Assembly: GCF_014651115.1 (NCBI RefSeq)
Contig: NZ_BMWG01000015.1
Location: 105,197 to 169,196, forward strand
DNA from: Streptomyces inusitatus
GTDB lineage: Bacteria > Actinomycetota > Actinomycetes > Streptomycetales > Streptomycetaceae
DNA length: 64,000 bases
Direction: 5' to 3'
A program made the position numbers and the translations under genes. Positions 57,355 through 64,000 of the stretch are shown here, one piece after another. The first letter of the stretch is position 1. Every line of letters begins with the position of its first letter. Below the pieces are notes generated by a model that did no database searches, had not been told where the DNA came from, and saw only the letters and a list, made by a program, of their open reading frames with translations.

Positions 57355-58193
57355 CGCGCACCGCCCGCGCTGCCGCCGCCGAGCCAGTCCAGCGCCTCGT
57401 GGGCGGTGTCCCGGCCGGTCGCCCCGACCAGCTCCAGGAAGGCGCTCTGGAGCGACGGCGCGTCGCCGCGTACGTCCGCGAGCGGACCCTGCGCCCGGAT
57501 CCGGCCGCCGGCCATCACCGCGACCCAGTCGCACAGCGACTCCACCAGCTCCATCACATGGCTGGAGAAGACCACCGTCGCGCCCGAGGAGGTGTAGCGC
57601 TCCAGCACCCCCCGGATCGTCTGGGCGGAGACCGGGTCGACGCCCTCGAACGGCTCGTCCAGGAAGAGGACCTCCGGGTTGTGCAGCAGCGCCGCCGCCA
57701 GCCCGATCTTCTTGCGCATGCCCGTGGAGTAGTCCACGACCAGCTTGTTCTGAGATCCCGTCAGATCCAGTACGCCCAGGAGCTGATCGGCCCGCTTGTC
57801 GACCTCCGCGCCCGGCAGCCCGCGCAGCCGCCCGGTGTAGGCGAGCAGCTCACGGCCGGAGAGGCGCTCGAAGAGGCGCAGCCCTTCCGGCAGCACACCG
57901 ATCCGGGACTTGACCGCCACCGGGTCCCGCCACACATCGTGCCCGGCGACCTCCACCCGTCCCTGGTCGGGGCGGAGCAGGCCGGTCACCATCGAGAGGG
58001 TCGTCGTCTTGCCCGCGCCGTTGGGGCCCACCAGGCCGATGAACCTGCCCGCGGGCAGGGTCAGGTCGATGCCGGACACGGCGATCTGCTCGCCGAACCG
58101 CTTCCACAGACCCTCCACCCGAACAGCGGGCGGCGCGACCGGCGCCCCGCCCGCGTCTGTGCCCCCGGTCCCTGTCGCCCGGATATCCGGCAT
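57351..58193 (-). CDS. ABC transporter ATPase
   Basis: 280 residues. Walker A GPNGAGKTT at residues 56-64, signature YSTGMRKKIGLAAALLHNP, Walker B EVLFLDEPFEGVDP, and switch His in SSHVMELVESL. It belongs to the CcmA/DRI group of exporters. It couples to the permease by a 4-nt overlap. A 7-bp-armed palindrome at 58226-58246 lies 33 bp upstream of the start. Confidence 0.94.
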   Translation of the reverse strand: MPDIRATGTGGTDAGGAPVAPPAVRVEGLWKRFGEQIAVSGIDLTLPAGRFIGLVGPNGAGKTTTLSMVTGLLRPDQGRVEVAGHDVWRDPVAVKSRIGVLPEGLRLFERLSGRELLAYTGRLRGLPGAEVDKRADQLLGVLDLTGSQNKLVVDYSTGMRKKIGLAAALLHNPEVLFLDEPFEGVDPVSAQTIRGVLERYTSSGATVVFSSHVMELVESLCDWVAVMAGGRIRAQGPLADVRGDAPSLQSAFLELVGATGRDTAHEALDWLGGGSAGGAR

Positions 58194-58225
58194 GGTGCCC
58201 GCCTTTCGGTGTCCCCTATGTCATG

Positions 58226-58246
58226 CGCGTACTGGATATGTACGCG
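58226..58246. promoter_or_regulatory. Operator candidate CGCGTAC-N7-GTACGCG upstream of the ABC operon
   Basis: Perfect inverted repeat with 7-bp arms and a 7-bp centre TGGATAT, between the primase-polymerase gene and the ABC ATPase start. GntR- and TetR-type repressors bind such sites. No regulator gene is adjacent. Confidence 0.45.
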
Positions 58247-58278
58247 TCAGTACCAGGTCCACCTTATGTAGGCGTCTC

Positions 58279-58956
58279 CTAAGCGTTCCGGGTGCGGGCC
58301 GCGACGGCGTCCCGTCCGCACGCGTACGCCAGCGGGCTGATCAGCTCCTCGGCGTCCGGCAGCCACCGGTTGGCGTTGGTGGGCCTGCGCGCCCACTGCA
58401 CCGCGCCCCGGCCGCCGACCCGGGTCGGCGGGGCCGGTACGTAGTGCCCCTCGCCCCGCGCGATCAGATCCAGCGAGCTGGGGGCCCAGCCGAGACCCCG
58501 GATCAGATCCGGCGCCTTGGCCACCGCACCCGGCAGCACGAAGAACAGCATCCGCCGGTCCGGGGTGCAGGCCACCGGCCCCAGCGGCAGCTCCATCCGC
58601 TCCAGCCTGGCCAGTGCCAGGAAGCCCGAGGACTCGGGCAGGTCGAGAACGTCGAAGGCGCGCCCCGTCGGCAGCAGGATCGAGGCCCTGGGGTCCTTCC
58701 CCCACATCCGGCGGACGGCGGTCGCGCTGCCCGTCGCCTGGCTCGCCCAGTCGGAATTCACCGCGTGCGCGCCCGGTGTCTCGCAGGAGGTGTCGCCGCA
58801 CGAGCAGTGCTCCCTGCCGTCGGCCGCCTCCAGCCAGGTCCCCGGAAATACGTCCCAGTGCCGCTCCTCCGCGTACCGCACCGCGTGATCCAGCAGCTGT
58901 TCGCCCCTCTGCTGGGGGATCTCCGCGGCTTCTCTCACTCCAATGGTCTCTTCCAC
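58279..58956 (-). CDS. Bifunctional DNA primase/polymerase-domain protein
   Basis: 225 residues. The segment AVRYAEERHWDVFPGTWLE and the zinc-ribbon-like CSCGDTSCETPGAHAVNSDWASQATG are typical of the Prim-Pol (AEP) family in Streptomyces, followed by ASILLPTGRAFDVLDLPESSGFLAL (the Asp-x-Leu-Asp position of the active site) and GRGAVQWARRPTNANRWLPDAEELISP. No helicase partner. It is chromosomal, not in a prophage. Role unknown. Confidence 0.85.
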   Translation of the reverse strand: MEETIGVREAAEIPQQRGEQLLDHAVRYAEERHWDVFPGTWLEAADGREHCSCGDTSCETPGAHAVNSDWASQATGSATAVRRMWGKDPRASILLPTGRAFDVLDLPESSGFLALARLERMELPLGPVACTPDRRMLFFVLPGAVAKAPDLIRGLGWAPSSLDLIARGEGHYVPAPPTRVGGRGAVQWARRPTNANRWLPDAEELISPLAYACGRDAVAARTRNA

Positions 58957-59344
58957 GACCAGTCAACTCCCACCATCACCTTGAGTTACGGGCACCCTAC
59001 GGCCCGCCCCGCGCTCATGATCCCGCATATGGGGCGCATGGATGCACGGACGGGGGCGCGCGTGGAGACGGACCTCGGGGGCGGGTAGCTACGTGTACAA
59101 GGGGGGCGGGATGTCGTCTGTTCCGGGCGGCGGCGCGGGTCGGCCGTCCGTCCGGTTCCGGAGGCCCAGGGGGAGGGTTCTGACGGTCCGTTCGCGTCTG
59201 TTCGCGGTCGGATTCCGGCAGCGCCCGGAAGCATCGTGGGCAGCTCTAGTGGAAAAACCAGACCAAGTCCGTCAATTCTGCATTCTCCGTATATCAGCCG
59301 GGCATCGATCCCTGAGCGGATCACCGCGGCCTCAGGAGGTTTTC
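58957..59344. other. Promoter region without a gene
   Basis: 388 bp between divergent genes. It is relatively AT-rich after 59240 (ccagaccaagtccgtcaatt) and presumably contains the promoters of the primase gene and of the TPR regulator. I see no ORF or strong repeat here. Confidence 0.6.
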
Positions 59345-60727
59345 ATGGCAGCCAGGCCTCTCGTCGCCCGACAGCCGAACGAACGGTTGCAGGCGCTCAT
59401 TCAGGAAGCCGGGTGTTCCAACGCCGGGCTCGCCCGCCGCGTCAACATGGTCGGCGCGGAACGCGGGTTGGACCTGCGGTACGACAAGACATCGGTGGCG
59501 CGGTGGCTGCGCGGACAGCAGCCGCGCGGGCGCGCGCCCGGCATCATCGCCGAGGCGCTGGGCCGCAAGCTCGGCCGTACGGTCACGATCGACGAGACCG
59601 GCATGGCCAACGGCAAGAACCTCGCGTCCGGCGTGGGGCTCCAGTTCTCCCCGACCGTGCTCGGAGCGATCGAGCAGGTCTGCGAGTTGTGGCGCAGCGA
59701 CGTCGGCCGCCGCGACTTCCTCTCCGGCACCTCGGTCGCGGCCTCCGCGCTGGTCGAACCCAGCCGCGACTGGCTGATCACCGGCGCGGACAGCCAGGTG
59801 GCGCGTTCGGCCGGCTCCCGGGTCGGCGCCTGCGACGTGGAGGCGGTGCGGTCGATGACGGCCGCGCTGACCGAGCTGGACCACCGCTTCGGCAGCGGGC
59901 ATGTCCGCCCGGTCGTCGTGCACTACCTCAACTCCGTGGTCTCCGGCCTGCTCTCCGGTTCCTACCGGGAGTCCGTCGGCCGCGAACTCTTCGCGGCGGT
60001 CGCCCGGCTGACCGAGCTGGCGGGATACATGGCCGTCGACACCGGACAGCCCGGACTCGCCCAGCGCTACTACATCCAGGCCCTGCGCCTCGCCCAGGCG
60101 GCGGGCGACCGCGGCTACGGCGGCTATGTGCTGGCCGCCTCCATGAGCCATCTCGCCGCCCAACTGGGCAACCCCCGGGAGATCGCCCAACTGGCGCGCG
60201 CCGCGCAGGAGGGCGCGCGCGGCCATGTCACCCCGCGCGCCGAGGCGATGTTCCTCGCCGCCGAGGCGCGCGGACACGCCCTGCTGGGGGACTCCCGCAC
60301 CTGCCACACCGTGGCGGGGAAGGCGATCGCCTCACTGGAGCGGGCGGAGCCCGAGTCGGGCGACGACCCGTCCTGGATCTCCCACTTCGACCGCGCCTAT
60401 CTCGCCGACGAACTCGCCCACTGCTACCGGGACCTGGCCCGTCCCGAGGCCGCCGCGCACCACGCGGCCGAGGCGCTGGACGGCCACCCGGAGACCCGGG
60501 CGCGCCGGCGGGCGATCGGTCTCGTCGTCCTGGCCACCGCCCAGGTGCAGCAGCGCGAGGTGGAACAGGCGTGCCACACGGGCGGCCGCGCGCTGGATCT
60601 GCTCTCCCGGCTGCGCTCCAGCCGGGGCGCGGAGTATCTGGAGGACTTCCAGCAGCGCCTGGAGCCGTACGCGGACGAACCGGCGGTCCGGGAGTTCGGG
60701 GCGCGGGTGGAGCTCCAGGCGGCCTGA
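59345..60727 (+). CDS. HTH regulator with TPR repeats (NsdA-like)
   Basis: 460 residues from ATG 59345 (AGGAGGT six bases upstream). N-terminal ~90 residues carry a DNA-binding region (ERLQALIQEAGCSNAGLARRV, YDKTSVARWLRGQQPRG). The linker GRRDFLSGTSVAASALVEPSRDW is typical of Streptomyces regulators. Residues 180-450 are TPR-like helices (FAAVARLTELAGYMAVDTGQPG, YIQALRLAQAAGDRGYGGY, HFDRAYLADELAHCYRDLARPE). Such proteins repress or modulate antibiotic production in some species. Target unknown. Confidence 0.85.
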   Translation: MAARPLVARQPNERLQALIQEAGCSNAGLARRVNMVGAERGLDLRYDKTSVARWLRGQQPRGRAPGIIAEALGRKLGRTVTIDETGMANGKNLASGVGLQFSPTVLGAIEQVCELWRSDVGRRDFLSGTSVAASALVEPSRDWLITGADSQVARSAGSRVGACDVEAVRSMTAALTELDHRFGSGHVRPVVVHYLNSVVSGLLSGSYRESVGRELFAAVARLTELAGYMAVDTGQPGLAQRYYIQALRLAQAAGDRGYGGYVLAASMSHLAAQLGNPREIAQLARAAQEGARGHVTPRAEAMFLAAEARGHALLGDSRTCHTVAGKAIASLERAEPESGDDPSWISHFDRAYLADELAHCYRDLARPEAAAHHAAEALDGHPETRARRRAIGLVVLATAQVQQREVEQACHTGGRALDLLSRLRSSRGAEYLEDFQQRLEPYADEPAVREFGARVELQAA

Positions 60728-60879
60728 GCCCGGGTCTTGAGTGAGGACGGTCACACACCGTTCCCGGGAAGCGACTTGAGGAGGCATGTCCGACAGGCTC
60801 CACGGTGGGTGTGCGGCGGGACTCCGGGCAGCCGGTAGCGTGAACCGACGGTCCCGCACGCTCATACGGAGGAGTCCTC

Positions 60880-62415
60880 GTGACGCACAGCGGACAGGGT
60901 GACGATCGGGGCGGCGAGCTGCCCCCCGAGACGGCCGGCCCCTGGGCGCCCCGGGGCGCGGGCGAGCGGCCCGGCCCGGCGGACGGACAGCAGTGGGGGC
61001 AGCGGCCTCCCGAGCCCCCTCAGCAGTGGGGCCCGCCGCCCGGGCAGTCCTGGCAGGACGGGACCCCGTACCCGGCCGCTCCGGCCGGTCCGCAGCCGCC
61101 GCCGCAGCCGCCTCAGTCCCCGGACGACTGGTACGGCGTACGGTCCCAGCCGCTGCCCCCGGCCCAGCCGTTCGGCCAGGGCCCGTCGGACGCCACGCAG
61201 GTGATCCCGCCCGTGGGGCCGGGACCGTCCGACGCCACCCAGATCATTCCGCCCGTCGGAGCGGGCCCGCTGCCCGGCGAGCCGCCCGGCCACCCGGCGC
61301 CGTCGCCGTTCGGCCTGGGCCCGTCCGACGCGACGCAGGTGATCCCGCCCGTCGGGGCCGGTCCCGTGGACGCGACCCAGGTGATCCCGCCGGTCGGGGC
61401 CGAGCCGGTGGACGCCACCCAGGTGATCCCGCCCGTCGGGCCGGGGGCGCTGCCTCCCGAGAGCCCGGCCGAGTCCACCGCGTACCTCGGCGCCCACCGC
61501 CGGCGGGACACGCCGCCGGTCCCGCCGCCGCCCCCGGGCGCGCCGTACGGCATCAGGCCCGGAGCCCCCGGCGACCGGCCGCCGCCCGCCGAGTTCGACA
61601 ATCTCTTCCGTACGGGGGAGGGGGCCCCGCAGCCGGTCCCGCAGCAGCAGTTCCCGCCCCCGCGGCCCCTGGGGACGCCTCCGCCGCGGACTCCGCAGCC
61701 CCGGGGCGCGGGCGAAGGCTCGCACCGCAGGGCGCAGCGGCGCACCGCCGCCCCGCGCCGGCGCATGGGGGCCCCGGTCGTCGCGGCCGTCGTGGTCGGC
61801 TGCGCGGTGCTCGGCCTGGGCGTCGGCGCGCTGATGTTCGGCGGGGACGACGGCGAGAAGGACCCGGCCTCGGCGGCGGACCCGGCGACGGCCTCCGCCC
61901 CGCCCAGCACCGCCCCCTCCGCCGCGCCGTCCACGAGCACCGCACCGCCCGCCGAGGACCCGGTGAAGACGCAGGCCAAGGCGCTCGATCTGCTTCTCGC
62001 GGACAGCAACGACAGCCGGGCGGCGGTGATCCGCTCGGTGGCGAACATCCGTCAGTGCAAGAACCTCGGACAGGCCGCCGCCGATCTGCGCGCGGCCGCC
62101 GAGCAGCGCCGGAGCCTGGTGACCCGGCTGGGCGGCCTGGACATCGGCGAGCTCCCCGAGAGCGAGGACCTCGCCGAGTCGCTCACCGAGGCGTGGCAGG
62201 CCTCCGCCTCGGCGGACGACCACTACGCGGCCTGGGCCGACCAGACCGGCCGGAAGAAGGGCTGCAAGAACGGCAAGGCCCGCAACACATCCCGGGCCGC
62301 CGAGGGCAACAGCGCCAGCGGCGAGGCCACCGAGGCCAAACAGGAGGCCGCCGCCCTCTGGAACCCGATCGCCGCCGCCCACGGCCTCCCCAGGCGCGGC
62401 AGCCACCAGCTCTGA
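60880..62415 (+). CDS. Proline-rich single-pass membrane protein with five DATQ(V/I)IPPVG repeats
   Basis: 511 residues from GTG 60880 (GGAGGAG upstream). The N-terminal ~295 residues are disordered, Pro/Gln/Gly-rich, with DATQVIPPVG-type repeats at about 104, 118, 150, 164 and 178, and STAYLG at 200. One transmembrane helix follows at about 300-322 (VVAAVVVGCAVLGLGVGALMF). The extracellular part (ALDLLLADSNDSRAAVIRSVANIRQCKNLG) is helical with a Cys pair. The repeats resemble phosphothreonine sites read by FHA domains; that is inference. Function unknown. Confidence 0.85.
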   Translation: MTHSGQGDDRGGELPPETAGPWAPRGAGERPGPADGQQWGQRPPEPPQQWGPPPGQSWQDGTPYPAAPAGPQPPPQPPQSPDDWYGVRSQPLPPAQPFGQGPSDATQVIPPVGPGPSDATQIIPPVGAGPLPGEPPGHPAPSPFGLGPSDATQVIPPVGAGPVDATQVIPPVGAEPVDATQVIPPVGPGALPPESPAESTAYLGAHRRRDTPPVPPPPPGAPYGIRPGAPGDRPPPAEFDNLFRTGEGAPQPVPQQQFPPPRPLGTPPPRTPQPRGAGEGSHRRAQRRTAAPRRRMGAPVVAAVVVGCAVLGLGVGALMFGGDDGEKDPASAADPATASAPPSTAPSAAPSTSTAPPAEDPVKTQAKALDLLLADSNDSRAAVIRSVANIRQCKNLGQAAADLRAAAEQRRSLVTRLGGLDIGELPESEDLAESLTEAWQASASADDHYAAWADQTGRKKGCKNGKARNTSRAAEGNSASGEATEAKQEAAALWNPIAAAHGLPRRGSHQL

Positions 62416-62604
62416 GGCTCGCGGCTCTCCTCCGTACGGGAGGGTCCCCTTCAGGGTGTCGCGGCACGCGCGGTGTCGCGGTACGCGCCCAGGGAAGCCC
62501 TCCCGGGGCCGTCACCGCCCTCTGGGCCCGGGCCGGGGTCCCGGGGCCGTCCCACGGGCTCCCCGGGGGCGTACGGCCTCCCGGGGCCCCGGCCGGGGCG
62601 GCGG

Positions 62605-63996
62605 TCAGTCCGCGACGGAGCCCGAGAGCGTCTCGGTGACGTCCACGGAGTCCTCGCGCTGCGCCACCAGCCGCCCCTCCCGCACCACCTGGAAGGTCAC
62701 CCTCGGGTTCACGATCCGGGGGAAGTCGGGGATGCCGAGCATGTCCTCGTGCTCCCAGCGCAGTTCGGGGGTGAGCCCGCCGGTGGTCACCCGTACGCCC
62801 TCGTCGAGGGCCTGGGTGATTTTCCGCGAGGTGATCTCGTCGGTGTCGAGGGACTCGATGACCGAGGCGAGGACGGTGTACGCGATCCAGGTGGTCTGCA
62901 CGCCCGCGTCGGCCGGGTCGACGCGGTTGTCGGCGAAGGCGTGGTCGGCGATCACCTGTCTCATCTCCGCCCAGCGGCTGTCCCCGGCGGCGGGGTACCA
63001 GCCGGTGATGAACGCGCCTTCGAGGGGCCCGCCGCGACCGCCGGTGCGGTCGATCAGGGACTGGCCGACGCTGCCGATGACCGAGGAGACCCGTACCCGG
63101 GATCCGTCCTCGGGCAGCCGCCGGAAGGAGTCGAAGAAGGTCTCGGTGCGTTCGCCGAGCGCGGCGGTGACGCACCCCGGCCGGGGCTCCTCCCCGGAAC
63201 CGGAGCCGGGACCGGGATCGGGACCGGAACCGGGGCCCGCGTCCCCGGAGGCCGTGCCCGCCTCGGTACGGGCCCGGGAGGCGACCCCGGTGTAGTCGGT
63301 GGCGTCCTCGCGGGCGAGCACGTCGGCGGTGCTGTTCCCGGCCGCCGCGAGCCCCGCGTTCAGCAGCTCGGGCAGCTGGTCCCCGGCGGCGGAGTCCGGC
63401 CGTACCAGCGCGACCCGGTCGCAGACGCCGGCGAGCTGGAGCCCGTGCCCGGCGAGAAGGGCGGGCTGACCGCCGTTGACGGGGAAGGACAGATAGCTGC
63501 TGAACTCCTCGTCCGAGATGCCGAACCCGCCGATGAAGGGGATCCCGGCCGCCTCCAGCGTCGGCAGGAAGGCGTCCCCGTGCTGGCTGTACGAGCCGAC
63601 GACCGCGACCGCCCCCTCCTCCACCGCCCGCCGGGCGCAGGCCGAGGCCCCCTGTGCGGTGTTCCGCTCGTTGCAGGTGACGACCCGCAGCCGGTGCCCG
63701 CCGACGCCGCCCCGCGCGTTCACCCAGCGGGCGTACGTGTCGGCCATGGCGTTCATCCCGGGCATATTGGTCGCCCCGGTCTTCTCGGGCGCGAAGGTCA
63801 GCACCGTCACGGGCTCCCCGGAGCCGCCGGAGCCGCCGCCCGGCACCACCCCGCAGCCGGTGATCAGCAGCACCCCGGCGGTGGCTGCCGCCGCTGCCGT
63901 GGCGGCGGGCGTCCGGGCCGTGGCGGCGGGCGGCCCGGGCGGGGTGGAGTGGGGGCCCCCGGGGCCGGGGGGGGGGGAGCGGCGCCTACGGGTCAT
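62605..63996 (-). CDS. ABC transporter substrate-binding lipoprotein (branched-chain amino-acid type)
   Basis: 463 residues with a lipoprotein signal ending LLITGC (Cys48). The periplasmic-binding protein type 1 fold is visible in PVTVLTFAPEKTGATNMPGMNAMADTYARWVNARGG, VVTCNERNTAQGASACARRAVEEG and AVVGSYSQHGDAFLP, as in LivK-type receptors. The Gly-Ser-Pro-rich stretch GPGSGPDPGPGSGSGE near residue 260 is an insertion. No permease or ATPase is in view. The start is 5 bp from the window edge, so an earlier start outside is possible. Confidence 0.88.
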   Translation of the reverse strand: MTRRRRSPPPGPGGPHSTPPGPPAATARTPAATAAAAATAGVLLITGCGVVPGGGSGGSGEPVTVLTFAPEKTGATNMPGMNAMADTYARWVNARGGVGGHRLRVVTCNERNTAQGASACARRAVEEGAVAVVGSYSQHGDAFLPTLEAAGIPFIGGFGISDEEFSSYLSFPVNGGQPALLAGHGLQLAGVCDRVALVRPDSAAGDQLPELLNAGLAAAGNSTADVLAREDATDYTGVASRARTEAGTASGDAGPGSGPDPGPGSGSGEEPRPGCVTAALGERTETFFDSFRRLPEDGSRVRVSSVIGSVGQSLIDRTGGRGGPLEGAFITGWYPAAGDSRWAEMRQVIADHAFADNRVDPADAGVQTTWIAYTVLASVIESLDTDEITSRKITQALDEGVRVTTGGLTPELRWEHEDMLGIPDFPRIVNPRVTFQVVREGRLVAQREDSVDVTETLSGSVAD

Positions 63997-64000
63997 GGGC

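Overview
The window is high-GC actinobacterial chromosome, almost certainly from the core arm of a Streptomyces. Evidence: strong G/C third-position bias, GTG/TTG starts, Streptomyces-type families (DUF2771, DUF3027, DUF2530, a conservon-type GTPase, a bifunctional primase-polymerase, an SSI protease inhibitor), the futalosine menaquinone genes mqnB/mqnD side by side, and DmdR1 next to a SIS-domain protein. From memory, gene order recalls S. coelicolor around SCO4323-SCO4440 (mqnD/mqnB = SCO4326/4327, dmdR1 = SCO4394). No tRNA, rRNA, CRISPR array, transposase or phage genes were seen.

Layout. 1-15,120: end of an iron-siderophore ABC permease with a possible iron box, HAD phosphatase, cold-shock protein, mqnD-mqnB, a lipoprotein, an MFS protein and divergent DUF3027; a cluster of dispersed palindromic repeats; a 1046-residue GHKL/sacsin-like ATPase; a nucleotidyltransferase; a CtpE-like P-type ATPase. 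15,300-23,420: purine permease, MarR-MFS efflux pair, RNA cyclic phosphodiesterase, aldo/keto reductase, Uma2 protein, HxlR regulator divergent from an ECF sigma factor with its CU044_5270-type partner. 23,550-33,860: GT2 plus polytopic membrane protein, secreted hydrolases, a TetR-controlled DrrAB-type exporter with two palindromic operators, serC and a lone CvnD-like GTPase. 34,080-39,860: large FAD/Fe-S oxidoreductase, GNAT, cupin and AraC-type regulator.

Accessory region 39,886-44,606: gene remnants, a GNAT/TPR-regulator pair, a frameshifted small gene and a two-gene AbiEii-type nucleotidyltransferase module bracketed by a 43-bp direct repeat of the 3' end of the adjacent LysR gene. 44,560-49,100 carries LysR/DMT exporter, an acyl-CoA ligase and pdxH.

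The most unusual signal is on the minus strand at 49,211-49,451: a promoter, a Shine-Dalgarno region complementary to 15 nt of the 16S rRNA 3' end, a 12-codon ORF, and a heavily structured RNA with no downstream co-directional gene. Then follow a PAS/GAF protein, a SIS protein, dmdR1 with a long antisense reading frame matching the position of S. coelicolor adm, a 1-kb gene-free stretch with an inverted repeat and a perfect actinobacterial LexA box, an alpha/beta-hydrolase fold protein lacking its nucleophile, an SSI inhibitor, an ABC exporter, a primase-polymerase, a TPR regulator, a proline-rich membrane protein with five DATQVIPPVG-type repeats, and an amino-acid-type ABC substrate-binding lipoprotein.
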